A stretch of 64,000 nucleotides of DNA from Cyanomargarita calcarea GSE-NOS-MK-12-04C (GCA_019359595.1 JAHHGZ010000004.1:186001-250000); one strand, 5' to 3'. Counted from the stretch's first letter, positions 44,261-53,338 are shown. Notes: a model not told the origin generated them from the sequence alone. Program-made: numbers and translations.

Positions 44261-44944
44261 GTGTATTTACTCATTCCAGCCGCAGGAACGGGACGAAGAA
44301 TGGGCAGCAACCGGAACAAACTGCTGCTACTTTTGCGATCGCAACCGATTATTAGCTGGACTCTACTAGCTGCTGAAGCTTCACAACACATCCGTTGGAT
44401 TGGAATTATTTGCCAACCCACCGACTGGGAGGACTTTAAAAATATTATTGCTGACTGTCAGCTAACCAAAAAAGTCGAGTTAATTAAAGGTGGTTCTACC
44501 CGCCAAGAATCGGTTTACAATGGCTTGCAGGCGCTGCCAGATGGAGCAGAACAAGTGTTAATCCACGATGGAGCTAGATGCCTTGCTACGCCAGAATTAT
44601 TAGATAGATGTGCTTTATCGATTTGCGATTGTTCTGGTTTGATTGCCGCTGTCCCAGTCAAAGATACGATTAAAGTGGTAAACGAATGCGGCATAATTCA
44701 AAGTACACCCGACCGCCGACAACTTTGGGCTGCCCAAACTCCTCAAGGATTTGATGTCAAATTGTTGAAGCAATGCCACGATGAAGGTGTACGTCAAGGT
44801 TGGGAAGTTACCGACGATGCTGCTTTGTTTGAAAAATGCGGCATCGAAGTCAAGATTGTTCCAGGTGAAGAAACAAATCTAAAAGTCACTACTCCACAAG
44901 ATTTGGCGATCGCAGAATTTATCCTCAAATCTCAACTGGAATAA
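44261..44944 (+). CDS. ispD: 2-C-methyl-D-erythritol 4-phosphate cytidylyltransferase
   Basis: IspD joins CTP to methylerythritol phosphate in the MEP isoprenoid pathway that feeds carotenoids, phytol and quinones. The N-terminal CTP-binding signature LLIPAAGTGRRMGSNRNKLL is exact. VLIHDGARCLATPELLD and LWAAQTPQGFDVKLLKQ are further active-site segments, and the C-terminus has VPGEETNLKVTTPQDLAIAE. The length (227) is standard. The start is GTG at 44261. The ispG gene of the same pathway is about 7 kb downstream, not in an operon. Confidence 0.96.
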   Translation: MYLLIPAAGTGRRMGSNRNKLLLLLRSQPIISWTLLAAEASQHIRWIGIICQPTDWEDFKNIIADCQLTKKVELIKGGSTRQESVYNGLQALPDGAEQVLIHDGARCLATPELLDRCALSICDCSGLIAAVPVKDTIKVVNECGIIQSTPDRRQLWAAQTPQGFDVKLLKQCHDEGVRQGWEVTDDAALFEKCGIEVKIVPGEETNLKVTTPQDLAIAEFILKSQLE

Positions 44945-45129
44945 GAATTGTAATATGTATTGACTTTGCCAAAAAAAACTGATAGATTCTGCCCCACTTG
45001 TGATTCGTCCTTTGACAATAACTTTAGGAATCATTCATGCAGCGTTTGTCTATGTCCTCTGTCCTTTGTATGAGTGTTTTGTGACAAATGACTAATGACT
45101 AATGACTACTCACCAATGGCGTCATACTA

Positions 45130-45660
45130 ATGAGTGCAGCGACTAAGATAGAAGCGATTCTTTACTTAAAAGGTAAGCCCCTGTCGCTCGGTGAAATTGC
45201 CGAGTATGCCGCGTGCGATCGCGGTACTGTTGAGGAAGGCATCATTGATTTAATAGACGACTATGCCCGTCGAGATAGCGCCTTAGAAGTTGTAGAAACT
45301 CCAAACGGTTACAGTCTGCAACTGCGCTCCGGCTATCATGACTTAGTGCAAACCCTAATTCCAGTCGAATTAGGTGTGGGTGCATTGCGAACTCTAGCAG
45401 CGATCGCCTTGAATAGCCCCATGCTTCAAACTGACTTAATCAACGTGCGTGGTTCAGGTGCATATCAACACGTTCAGGAATTAGTGGAACAAGGATTTGT
45501 CAAGAAAAGGCGAGACAGTGACTCTCGATCTTACTCCCTACAAGTAACGCCAAAATTTCATCAGTATTTCCAAATCGAGCAGCTACCCCAACCATTCACC
45601 CCCAGTCCAATTCAAAGACAGCTAGAACTACAATTGGAGCCAGAACCAGAACCCGCTTGA
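45130..45660 (+). CDS. scpB: Segregation and condensation protein ScpB
   Basis: ScpB is a winged-helix subunit of the SMC-ScpA-ScpB condensin. The start KIEAILYLKGKPLSLGEIAE and the blocks LRSGYHDLVQTLIPVELGVG, LRTLAAIALNSPMLQTDLIN and VRGSGAYQHVQELVEQGFV are typical. The C-terminal 20 residues are a Pro/Glu-rich tail. A GAAGGAA heptamer array starts at the base after the stop codon. No scpA is adjacent. Confidence 0.92.
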   Translation: MSAATKIEAILYLKGKPLSLGEIAEYAACDRGTVEEGIIDLIDDYARRDSALEVVETPNGYSLQLRSGYHDLVQTLIPVELGVGALRTLAAIALNSPMLQTDLINVRGSGAYQHVQELVEQGFVKKRRDSDSRSYSLQVTPKFHQYFQIEQLPQPFTPSPIQRQLELQLEPEPEPA

Positions 45661-45663
45661 ATG

Positions 45664-45764
45664 AAGGAAGAAGGAAGAAGGAAGAAGGAAGAAGGAAGAA
45701 GGTTTATATATGTGAACCTGGAACCCAACTCAAAACGGGCGACCCCGATCGAACCGGGGTATTA
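45664..45764. repeat. GAAGGAA array plus conserved 64-bp tail, copy A
   Basis: About five GAAGGAA heptamers (45664-45700) directly follow the scpB stop. They lead into a tail, GGTTTATATATGTG...CCCAACTCAAAACGG...GGGGTATTA (45701-45764), shared with 49172-49236. Within the tail CCCCG-loop-CGGGG can form a hairpin. The ORF that opens in the repeat is not a real gene. Confidence 0.75.
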
Positions 45765-46350
45765 CAGCACTCTTGAGATCAATGAGGTACAGTGTTTCAT
45801 TTTAAAACTCTTGTGGGGGAGCCAGTGCGTTGCTTATTTTCCCAAGGCACGTTTTGGGGGGAAGCGGAGGAACATAAGCTGCCGCCCCGTTGTAGCACCT
45901 TAGGTTGGGCATCTTGAACCGCCCGATTGTACTTCACTCACTTGAAATCTGCTGTAAACCCCCCAGCGAGGATAAAAATTAGGACTTACGCAAAACAATT
46001 AAAAAATTAACCGCCAAGTACGCCAAGTACGCCAAGTACGCCATAGGCGCTCTCGTCGCAAGCGTCCCGTCAGGGATACGCCTGGAGTTTCGGTAGAGAT
46101 AAGAGTTTCAGAGAGTTTTTGCGTAAGTCCTGAAAATATTGAACAGTTATCACTAAAGCAACAAGATTCCTATTGTGTGATGTATCAGTCAACGTAAGTC
46201 AACTGATAACTGTTTAACTATTCCAGGATGATGTGGTACAACCTCTACCAAAGTATTTAGAAATACTTCGTACTCTTGGAGGAGTTAAGGTGTCTGTCAG
46301 TTCTACTATGGTTTAGAGTAGAATTAGCAATTAAGCTAAAAAAACTGCCA
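45765..46350. other. Repeat-rich intergenic region between scpB and DUF760 gene
   Basis: After the copy-A tail comes unremarkable sequence, then the 151-bp element at 45981-46131 and about 200 bp leading to the DUF760 gene. No other gene is seen. Confidence 0.5.
45981..46131. mobile_element. 151-bp MITE-like element with 15-bp terminal inverted repeats
   Basis: The terminal repeats are AGGACTTACGCAAAA (45981-45995) and its exact complement TTTTGCGTAAGTCCT (46117-46131). The interior carries four near-perfect copies of a 9-bp unit, CGCCAAGTA, at about 46012-46042, followed by a GGCGCTCTCGTCGCAAGCGTCCC segment (two pieces under 20 bases joined at TCG) of the kind found in dispersed cyanobacterial repeats. 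No ORF. The length and ends fit a non-autonomous transposable element. Confidence 0.7.
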
Positions 46351-46689
46351 ATGGAGTTTAATCCTGACTTTCTTTCTGACAACTCTGAGGAACACCCCAA
46401 CCAGCTTTTTAGTGACAACTTAGAGGATAATCCCAACCAATTACTCAAATACCTGCAGCACCAGTCTCCTGAAGTGCTAGCCCGCGTCGCCCAGGCTGTC
46501 AGTCCCGAAATCAAGCAGATTATTTCGCAAAACGTCCAGGGGCTTGTGGGGATGCTGCCTGCAGAAAGTTTCAATGTCCAGATTACAACAGATCGGGACA
46601 ATTTGGCCGGTCTGTTAGCCTCAGCAATGATGACGGGGTACTTCCTGCGTCAGATGGAACAACGGATGCAGTTAGAGCAAAAGTTATGA
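46351..46689 (+). CDS. DUF760-family protein
   Basis: The 112-residue product is of the DUF760 family found in cyanobacteria and plastids. In plants relatives have been linked to turnover of plastid proteins, but the bacterial role is unknown. The block LKYLQHQSPEVLARVAQAVS followed by PEIKQIISQNVQGLVGMLP and LAGLLASAMMTGYFLRQMEQ is typical. I chose the ATG at 46351 (MEFNPDFLSD); upstream in-frame codons do not look like family sequence. It is soluble and helical. Confidence 0.83.
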   Translation: MEFNPDFLSDNSEEHPNQLFSDNLEDNPNQLLKYLQHQSPEVLARVAQAVSPEIKQIISQNVQGLVGMLPAESFNVQITTDRDNLAGLLASAMMTGYFLRQMEQRMQLEQKL

Positions 46690-46753
46690 GTTGTTGGTTG
46701 TTGGTTGTCAATTTATAACTCCTAACTGCTAACTTCTAACTCCTAACTCCTGG

Positions 46754-47959
46754 CTATTTTTTGGGATAAGCCCCTGACTGAACCTTAAGAGTTTGCATTT
46801 TGTCACCGCGAATGATTTCCATTTCCAGGATGTCACCTACTGTGCTTGACTCTACCAGCTTTTGAACCTGTGCTGCGGTTTTTACTGGTTTGCGGTTAAC
46901 TTTTTGAATCAAGTCTCCAACACGCAGTCCACCTTTCTGTGCTGGCGATTTATCCATCACATTCTTGATGGCAATACCAGCATCTTGCTTGATGTTGAGA
47001 TTATTTTCTTGATTGATTTGCTGTTTTTTATTAGGGGAAAGGTCTACCATTTCAATACCTAAAAACGGATGCTCCACACGCCCTTTGGTAAAGAGCTCAT
47101 TGGCGATGCGAGCAGCAGTTTCAATGGGGATAGCAAAGCCGAGCCCTTGAGCATCGGCTCGAATAGCAGTGTTCACGCCAATTACTTCCCCTTGGGAATT
47201 TAATAAAGGTCCACCAGAATTACCAGGGTTGATTGCGGCATCGGTTTGGATAAAGCTGACTCGCTTATCTGGGACACCAACTTGAGCGCTGGTGCGGTCT
47301 GTAGCGCTAACAATACCGATGGTCACAGTATTATCTAAACCCAGAGGATTGCCAATCGCGATCGCCCACTGTCCCGGTATCAAATTAGTGGAATTACCGA
47401 TTTTAACTGTTGGTAATTTATCAGCATCAATCTTCACCACAGCCACATCTGTAACTGAATCAACACCTGCGACCTTACCCTCAAAAGAACGGCCATCTTT
47501 GAGGGTGACTTGTACTGTATCTGTATCCGCCACTACGTGAGCATTGGTCAAGATTTCCCCATATTGGCTCAAAATAAAACCAGAACCTGTACCGCGTTCA
47601 ATTCGCTCTTGGGGAATTGGTTGCTCGTCCTCACCAAAAAATCGGCGTAGTAGAGGATTTTTTAAAGCATCAGAGATGGGGTTTGGAACCTTGCGGGTGG
47701 CATTAATTCGTACAACCGCTGGACCGGTTCTTTGGACTGCACCAGCAATAAAATTTACACTATCGCCTGCTGTAGCCCCAATTGGTGCCCCGATAGGATT
47801 GGGAATTGCAGTTTCCGCAGGCGACGATACTGTTACATTTCTTAATTCTTGAAAGGAGCGAGTTTGTGGCAGGAAATAGCGACTGCCGAATAAGCCTGCA
47901 CCACCGCCAACAGTCACTAAGGACAGATAAACGGCAAGTTGCTTCATAGATAACTTCAT
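46754..47959 (-). CDS. HtrA/Deg-type serine protease with PDZ domain
   Basis: The product of about 401 residues belongs to the DegP/HtrA group (HhoA/HhoB/HtrA in cyanobacteria), which removes damaged envelope or thylakoid proteins. An N-terminal membrane segment (AVYLSLVTVGGGAGLFG) precedes a trypsin-like domain with His in EILTNAHVVADTD, Asp in VTDVAVVKID and Ser in INPGNSGGPLL. One PDZ domain follows (about 300-400, GLRVGDLIQKVNRKPV). The frame opens with TTG at 48013; I prefer ATG at 47959 (MKLSMKQLAVY). Which of the three paralogs this is cannot be settled from sequence memory. Confidence 0.92.
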   Translation of the reverse strand: MKLSMKQLAVYLSLVTVGGGAGLFGSRYFLPQTRSFQELRNVTVSSPAETAIPNPIGAPIGATAGDSVNFIAGAVQRTGPAVVRINATRKVPNPISDALKNPLLRRFFGEDEQPIPQERIERGTGSGFILSQYGEILTNAHVVADTDTVQVTLKDGRSFEGKVAGVDSVTDVAVVKIDADKLPTVKIGNSTNLIPGQWAIAIGNPLGLDNTVTIGIVSATDRTSAQVGVPDKRVSFIQTDAAINPGNSGGPLLNSQGEVIGVNTAIRADAQGLGFAIPIETAARIANELFTKGRVEHPFLGIEMVDLSPNKKQQINQENNLNIKQDAGIAIKNVMDKSPAQKGGLRVGDLIQKVNRKPVKTAAQVQKLVESSTVGDILEMEIIRGDKMQTLKVQSGAYPKK

Positions 47960-48194
47960 AATCATTACGCTTAAGGACAGCAATGTTTCGGCGCTGTTTC
48001 TAAGTGTAGTCAAGCAATTGTCAACTTGACAGATAAATTTGACAGAAACAGCGTTACGATCTTAAATTTTGGATTAGTCATTAGTCATTGAGCAATTTAA
48101 TTTGTCCAAGGGGTAAGGGCTAAAGCGTAAGAATTAATTTTCTTCTTGCCCTTTACCTTTACCCCTCTTACTCTCCCCATCCTTTTTTGTGTAC

Positions 48195-49079
48195 ATGATT
48201 TTTCGCGTTTCCCTATTGTTTCTCTCTACCCTATTCAGTATGCATGGGGTAGTATCCGCATTTCCTGACATAGTAATTGCCCAAACTCCTACTGGTAATT
48301 GTCCAACTCCTGCCCTCGCACGTTTTCAACGTTACAAAGCGGCTCGTAATGAAACTGTAGAGAGCATAGCTGCCCGTTACAATCTGGCTCCCGAAACTAT
48401 TATCGACATGAATCCAGGGATACGTAAAGGTACGGTTGCTATCGGTAGCGAAATTTTGATTCCTCCTTACAATGGTATTGTGATCGAAGTGTCTGGCAAA
48501 CAAAGTTGGCGGCAAATAGCACAGAAATATAAAGTCCGTGCTGATGCGTTATTTGAATTGAATGGCTGTCAACCACCATCTAAATTAGCCTTTATACCAG
48601 TAAGCGGCTCCTCAAATCGTGCGGCAGCGCTTGCATCCCCCACAAAAGATGACAATAAACCCATTCAAATAAGTGGCTATCCTTTAAAAGAAGTGGCAAA
48701 GGTAGCCTTACCTTATGGCTGGCAGATTAATCGCACTACAGGTGAAGTGTTCTTTCATAGTGGCGTGGATTTACTGGCAGCAGTTGGAAGCAAGGTACAG
48801 GCGATCGCACCGGGAACAGTAGCCTTTGCCGGGGAGCAAGGTAGTTACGGTAAATTGATTGTGATTAACCACGGAGGGGGATTGCAAAGCCGTTACGCCC
48901 AACTTGAGGATATGAAAGTTACCGTCGGTCAACAAATTGAACAGGGAGACGAACTTGGAGGTGTCGGTACAAGCGGACAACCGACCTTAAGCCAACCCCA
49001 TCTACATTTTGAAATCCGTGCCAGTTCATCCCTTGGTTGGATTGCCAAAGATCCAGAAGCTTATATGAAGCAGTATTGA
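48195..49079 (+). CDS. Exported LysM/M23 peptidase-like protein
   Basis: The 294-residue product has a signal peptide (about 1-28), two LysM-like modules (YKAARNETVESIAARYNLAP and WRQIAQKYKVRADALFELNG) that bind peptidoglycan, and a C-terminal M23 (LytM-type) domain. Zinc ligands are present in FFHSGVDLLA and in QPHLHFEIRA. However, the catalytic His of the usual YxHL motif is Gln here (SRYAQLEDM), so activity may be weak or the domain may act as an activator, as in EnvC/NlpD-like proteins. The start is the ATG at 48195; an in-frame GTG two codons upstream is possible. A GAAGGAA array begins just after its stop. Confidence 0.85.
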   Translation: MIFRVSLLFLSTLFSMHGVVSAFPDIVIAQTPTGNCPTPALARFQRYKAARNETVESIAARYNLAPETIIDMNPGIRKGTVAIGSEILIPPYNGIVIEVSGKQSWRQIAQKYKVRADALFELNGCQPPSKLAFIPVSGSSNRAAALASPTKDDNKPIQISGYPLKEVAKVALPYGWQINRTTGEVFFHSGVDLLAAVGSKVQAIAPGTVAFAGEQGSYGKLIVINHGGGLQSRYAQLEDMKVTVGQQIEQGDELGGVGTSGQPTLSQPHLHFEIRASSSLGWIAKDPEAYMKQY

Positions 49080-49560
49080 ATGAATGAAGGAAGAAGGAAG
49101 AAGGAAGAAGGAAGAAGGAAGAAGGAAGAAGGAAGAAGGAAGAAGGAAGAAGGAAGAAGGAAGAAGGAAGAGGTTTATATATGTGGACTGTGGACCCCAA
49201 CTCAAAACGGACGACCCATATAAGGTCGGGGTATTAAACGCCCAGTTCCTGGATAATAATGCGGAAAAAGCCAGAGTTTGAGGTTACGATTTTTGCTCTC
49301 AACCCAGTTTCTGGCATTGGTGCATTCCCGTTAGTTAAAAGAAGTTAATCGTTTCCTTGAAACCTCCCCGCTTTAAAAAACGGGGATTCTAAACGGATGT
49401 TGCTCCGTGGACAAATTTTGCACTAAAGCGAATCTTCTGTCCGGCGCATTCGTGGTGGAAAAACGCTTACAATAATTAAGAGACTATATATATTAGTGCA
49501 TATTTTGGTTACAGTAATAAGCTGATTTTGTAGGTCAAAGTTAACTGACTGTTGAGGCTC
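49080..49560. other. Repeat-rich intergenic region after the M23 gene
   Basis: The region holds the copy-B repeat (listed separately) and a TCCCCG (49365-49370) / CGGGGA (49381-49386) hairpin. The TCCCCG...CGGGGA hairpin resembles the ends of cyanobacterial IS200/IS605 elements. I see no transposase. No gene is seen. Confidence 0.45.
49085..49236. repeat. GAAGGAA array plus conserved 65-bp tail, copy B
   Basis: About twelve GAAGGAA heptamers (49085-49170) are followed by the same tail as at 45701-45764 (here 49172-49236). The stem in the tail is different in sequence but still pairs (CGACC with GGTCG), suggesting that the structure is conserved. Confidence 0.8.
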
Positions 49561-50592
49561 TCACTCTTCCGCAATGTTTATAGTAGATTTAATTAGGTGC
49601 ATCCCAGCCTCCGCAAACCTTTTAAAAGCTGCATCCGCCATTTCTGTATAGTCAACCACATCATTAACGACAACTGGTGAAGTGCAATCTTCCAAAAGAT
49701 AGACTTTTTCAGCTAAACTAGCATCTACCTGCTGAATTTCTGTTAATAAATCATCAATTGTCCAAGCAACACAATGACTTTTTGCTTGTCCGCCAATAAT
49801 TACCGCATCATATTCAAAAAGTTGCTGAATTAAGCGCGTATTTTTTTGAGCAATTGGATTATTGTCAAAACCTTCCAAAACCTCTGGACGTAAAATAGAA
49901 TAATTTTCAGTTAAAGGATTCTCACCTTTAATTTCAAATTGCGTTTGACTATTACGCGCAATGCAATGAAAAAATATTGCTTCTTCTACAGATGAAACCA
50001 AAGCATGACCAATACCGCCCAACATCGAATGATAGGGCCAAATCGTCAGCGGATATTTATCATCTTGACTTAATTTTTTAACGTAATAATAGGCGTGTTT
50101 TTCTAACAATTGATAATTGCTAGTAATACTATTAGCAACCGCTGGGTTAACTTTCCAAATACCTTTTTCAATATCTTTTGACGTGATGCTAGTCGCAGCA
50201 GGTGTGGGATGTTCTCCTACAGAGTTTATCCAAAATATAGGATGAAAAATTTGCATCGCCGTGTGAGTATCCATCGTCGGTACAATAGTTGTAATTGCAC
50301 CCAGATTGCGATAAATAAATTCACACAATCGTTTATTATCATCTACAGCACCCGTGCCAGATTTTCCACCTACAAATAATTCAAAATCGGGGATGCAGAA
50401 GGTATTTTGCACATCAATTAATAATAGGCAAATACGAGTTTCGTCTGCAAATGCGGGTTTGATATCGTGTTGTTTTGCCCATGTTTGAGCTTCTACAGCG
50501 CGTTGTTGGTAAGGTACGCGCCAGACTTCGCCGACTTTTTCAGCGTTAAAGTGCGAGGGAATTGGTAGTTGAGTGGTTACTTGGGTGTTCAT
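49561..50592 (-). CDS. Isochorismatase/nicotinamidase-family hydrolase
   Basis: The 343-residue product has the cysteine-hydrolase fold of isochorismatase and nicotinamidase. The triad is placed as Asp in CLLLIDVQNTFCI, a probable Lys in the central region and Cys in VIIGGQAKSHCVAWTIDDL. It is longer than the usual 180-220 residues, with an N-terminal extension of about 50 residues (FNAEKVGEVWRVPYQQRAVE) and a long middle insertion (IWPYHSMLGGIGHALVSSVE). Such long forms occur in cyanobacteria. The substrate is unknown. It is a single gene with its own ATG. Confidence 0.83.
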   Translation of the reverse strand: MNTQVTTQLPIPSHFNAEKVGEVWRVPYQQRAVEAQTWAKQHDIKPAFADETRICLLLIDVQNTFCIPDFELFVGGKSGTGAVDDNKRLCEFIYRNLGAITTIVPTMDTHTAMQIFHPIFWINSVGEHPTPAATSITSKDIEKGIWKVNPAVANSITSNYQLLEKHAYYYVKKLSQDDKYPLTIWPYHSMLGGIGHALVSSVEEAIFFHCIARNSQTQFEIKGENPLTENYSILRPEVLEGFDNNPIAQKNTRLIQQLFEYDAVIIGGQAKSHCVAWTIDDLLTEIQQVDASLAEKVYLLEDCTSPVVVNDVVDYTEMADAAFKRFAEAGMHLIKSTINIAEE

Positions 50593-50913
50593 ATTATTAA
50601 ATGCTTCACTTAATAAACATCATCGTGAGAACATGACGGGCCGACAAGCGCCCCAGAATACATATACAGTAAAGATTTGAGCAAAATATGGTAAAAAAAC
50701 ATACGTCTGCCACTCTCAACAAAACTTATCTATTGATAAAATATTACTTAATTATACTAAACACACTTAGAAAATCAACTAAAGCTTCAAGCCATGCTCT
50801 CCATACACTGTCAGTCTTGCCGTCCAAACCAAATACATTATCAGAACAAGCAGCATTGATAGTATGTGCTGCATCCCGTGATATAAGGAAAATATCACCC
50901 GCAGCTTTAAACA
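50593..50913. other. Intergenic with a possible small minus-strand ORF
   Basis: No convincing gene. A 58-codon minus-strand frame (50744-50920, GTG start) reads TLFKAAGDIFLISRDAAHTI and on to WRAWLEALVDFL with fairly protein-like composition. It would overlap the 5' end of the next gene on the other strand and is probably a remnant or chance. The competing plus-strand frame 50688-50927 looks less like protein. Confidence 0.3.
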
Positions 50914-51537
50914 ATGTCACTTCTTGACTCGAATCAAAGTTATACTTTCAGCCGATACTTTGAGCTTGGCTTTGAAGCTAGCGAACTCGCTAAAGAATTC
51001 GGCTATGGGTTAACTCGAAAAATGCTCAATTTGCCGCAGTTTCCTGACGAACTCGATCGGTTGGAAGAATTGCGTAATCGGATTGAAGAGGTACTACCAT
51101 TTGTACCATTGACTAACGAATTAGCAAGAAGAGAAATTCTCATTTCACGGGTGGTGACGGAGTTGATTCACTATACCCAGGCAGAATTACGGATTGAATA
51201 TACCTTGAAGGTTTCTAATTGGTTTCAAGGCAATTTAAATTATTTTCTGCGGTTAAATAGCAGCAATCAACTATTAGTAATTGAGGCAAAATACGAAGAT
51301 TTGACACGAGGTTTTACGCAGTTAGTAGCTGAAATGGTGGCAATCGACCAGTGGGAAGGAGCAACTACAGTCTCCCAACAACCGATTTTAATTGGCGTTG
51401 TTTCTACAGGCACAATCTGGCAATTTGGTAGACTTGACCGCATAGCAAAGCATTTTGAACAGGGGATTAATAGCTATCGGGTTCCGGAAGATTTGGAGCA
51501 GGTTATGCGAATATTAGTAGCAGCTTTAAAAAAATGA
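50914..51537 (+). CDS. Cyanobacterial protein with possible PD-(D/E)XK nuclease-like core
   Basis: The 207-residue soluble product resembles a cyanobacterial family I recall only as hypothetical. It starts YTFSRYFELGFEASELAKEF. The middle shows a pattern compatible with a PD-(D/E)XK core: helix TELIHYTQAELRIEY, then strands leading to LLVIEAKYEDLTRGFTQLVA, where E-A-K could be the E-x-K metal site and the next helix is typical. A late strand PILIGVVSTGTIWQFGRL follows. The fold is an inference from pattern only. It may be a stand-alone nuclease-like protein. A short GAAGGAA remnant follows its stop. Confidence 0.65.
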   Translation: MSLLDSNQSYTFSRYFELGFEASELAKEFGYGLTRKMLNLPQFPDELDRLEELRNRIEEVLPFVPLTNELARREILISRVVTELIHYTQAELRIEYTLKVSNWFQGNLNYFLRLNSSNQLLVIEAKYEDLTRGFTQLVAEMVAIDQWEGATTVSQQPILIGVVSTGTIWQFGRLDRIAKHFEQGINSYRVPEDLEQVMRILVAALKK

Positions 51538-51914
51538 AGGAAGAAGGAATTTGTGTAATTGGTGGGGGACACGGAACCCGTTTGGATTGAAGTTAAAAAG
51601 AAGACTTCTTCCTTCTTTCTTTCTTTGTTAAATCCATCTGCGGTTTTTAAACTCTTTAATGTATGACATCAGAAATTTAATTTTTTGCGTAAGTGCTGTA
51701 AAAATTAAATACAAAATCATTTTAATTGCTGAGAATAATTAGTCACTCAGTAATAACGCTTCAGTAAACAAACTGAATATTAATCCTTGAAAAGATATCT
51801 CTTAGTGAGTTATTTCCAGAAATATTGCGAAAAAAAGCCCCAAATGTGGCAATCTGAAAAGCAGAGCGTTTTAAAATCTGATATCTTCTCTACAGAAATC
51901 TACCTAAACAGGTT
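51538..51914. other. Intergenic upstream of ispG with repeat remnants
   Basis: Two GAAGGAA units follow the upstream stop. A pyrimidine-rich CTTCTTCCTTC run lies near 51603-51625. TTTTTTGCGTAAGTGCTG near 51681 looks like a decayed right end of the element at 45981-46131. The remainder shows nothing clear; the ispG promoter is presumably here. Confidence 0.45.
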
Positions 51915-53138
51915 ATGCAAACCCTGCCTACGCTTACAACTCCTAATACCTTATTTAGTCAACCGATTGACACTACTATTAAGCGGCTCAAAACCCGTCC
52001 CGTCAAGGTGGGTAGCGTTATTATTGGAGGTGGCTACCCTGTCGTAGTCCAGTCGATGATTAATGAGGATACCCTTGATATTGATGGTTCTGTGGCCGGT
52101 ATTCGTCGCTTGCATGAAATTGGCTGCGAAATTGTCCGCGTGACGGTGCCAAGTATGGCTCATGCTAAAGCTTTAGCAGAAATTAAACAAAAATTAATTA
52201 AAACATACCTTGATGTGCCCATCGTGGCTGATGTGCATCACAATGGCATGAAAATTGCGGTGGAAGTAGCTAAACATATAGAAAAAGTACGGATTAATCC
52301 GGGGTTGTATGTGTTTGAAAAGCCAAACACCAGCAGAACCGAATTTACTGATGGTGAATTTAACGAAATTGGGGATAAAATCCGCGAAACTCTAGAACCA
52401 CTGGTGATTTCCCTGCGAGATCAAGGCAAAGCCATGCGAATTGGGGTAAATCACGGCTCTTTAGCAGAAAGGATGCTGTTTACCTACGGCGACACCCCCC
52501 AAGGAATGGTAGAATCGGCACTGGAATTTATTCGGATTTGTGAATCGCTAAACTTCCGAAATATAGTCATTTCTATGAAAGCCTCGCGGGTTCCCGTGAT
52601 GGTCGCAGCTTATCGCCTGATGGCAAAGCGGATGAATGATTTAGGTATGGATTATCCATTGCATTTGGGTGTCACCGAAGCTGGTGATGGCGAATACGGA
52701 CGGATTAAGTCTACCGCCGGTATTGCGACTTTATTAGCGGATGGCATTGGTGATACAATTCGCGTATCTCTGACAGAAGCACCAGAAAAAGAAATTCCCG
52801 TTTGCTATAGCATTTTGCAGGCTTTGGGATTGCGAAAAACAATGGTCGAGTATGTCGCTTGTCCTTCCTGTGGACGCACTTTATTCAATTTGGAAGAAGT
52901 GTTACACAAAGTCCGGGAAGCAACCAACCATCTGACTGGGTTAGATATTGCAGTTATGGGCTGTATTGTCAATGGACCTGGAGAAATGGCAGATGCAGAC
53001 TATGGTTATGTTGGCAAGACTCCCGGTTTTATTTCTTTGTATCGCGGCAGAGAAGAAATCAAGAAAGTCCCAGAAGACAAAGGCGTTGATGAATTGATTG
53101 ACTTGATTAAAGCTGATGGACGGTGGGTAGAACCATAA
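51915..53138 (+). CDS. ispG: 4-hydroxy-3-methylbut-2-enyl diphosphate synthase
   Basis: IspG (GcpE) is a [4Fe-4S] enzyme of the MEP pathway, reducing methylerythritol cyclodiphosphate to HMBPP with electrons that in cyanobacteria come from ferredoxin. The TIM-barrel half is seen in [20 protein letters not shown] and [19 protein letters not shown]. The cluster-binding cysteines lie in [17 protein letters not shown] and [18 protein letters not shown]. At 407 residues it is the two-domain bacterial type. The C-terminal conserved NGPGE motif is intact. It starts at an ATG and stands alone. Confidence 0.96.
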   Translation: MQTLPTLTTPNTLFSQPIDTTIKRLKTRPVKVGSVIIGGGYPVVVQSMINEDTLDIDGSVAGIRRLHEIGCEIVRVTVPSMAHAKALAEIKQKLIKTYLDVPIVADVHHNGMKIAVEVAKHIEKVRINPGLYVFEKPNTSRTEFTDGEFNEIGDKIRETLEPLVISLRDQGKAMRIGVNHGSLAERMLFTYGDTPQGMVESALEFIRICESLNFRNIVISMKASRVPVMVAAYRLMAKRMNDLGMDYPLHLGVTEAGDGEYGRIKSTAGIATLLADGIGDTIRVSLTEAPEKEIPVCYSILQALGLRKTMVEYVACPSCGRTLFNLEEVLHKVREATNHLTGLDIAVMGCIVNGPGEMADADYGYVGKTPGFISLYRGREEIKKVPEDKGVDELIDLIKADGRWVEP

Positions 53139-53338
53139 ACTTACTGGTTAGTGGTTGACGGTTGACTGTTGAGTGTTAACCGCCACCCTTTGTTAGCTTT
53201 GTAATAACAAACGCAGTACTTCGGTGGATTTTAAATCATTTTTCCGCAAATAAGGATACATATTGGGTCTGTACACTAGTTGCCTGTGTTAGATTGGGCA
53301 TACTGACTATATATTTCCCTAGCCGCGCAGCTGTAATT

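Noticed and set aside
45720-45775. A tRNA on the minus strand
   Set aside because: A T-arm-like stem and a weak anticodon-arm-like segment are visible, but no matching acceptor 5' strand or D-arm can be found and the T-loop is off by one base. At best a remnant.
45661-45903. 80-codon plus-strand ORF starting in the GAAGGAA array
   Set aside because: Its first 14 residues are pure repeat translation (KEEGRRKKEEGRR) and the rest runs through the conserved repeat tail, so it is not a gene.
50688-50927. 79-codon plus-strand ORF overlapping the start of the next gene
   Set aside because: Low-complexity Ser/Leu/Lys-rich, no ribosome site, overlaps the better-supported gene; the opposite strand looks slightly more protein-like.
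51915-53138. MEP-pathway operon with ispD
   Set aside because: ispD and ispG are about 7 kb apart with unrelated genes on both strands between them.
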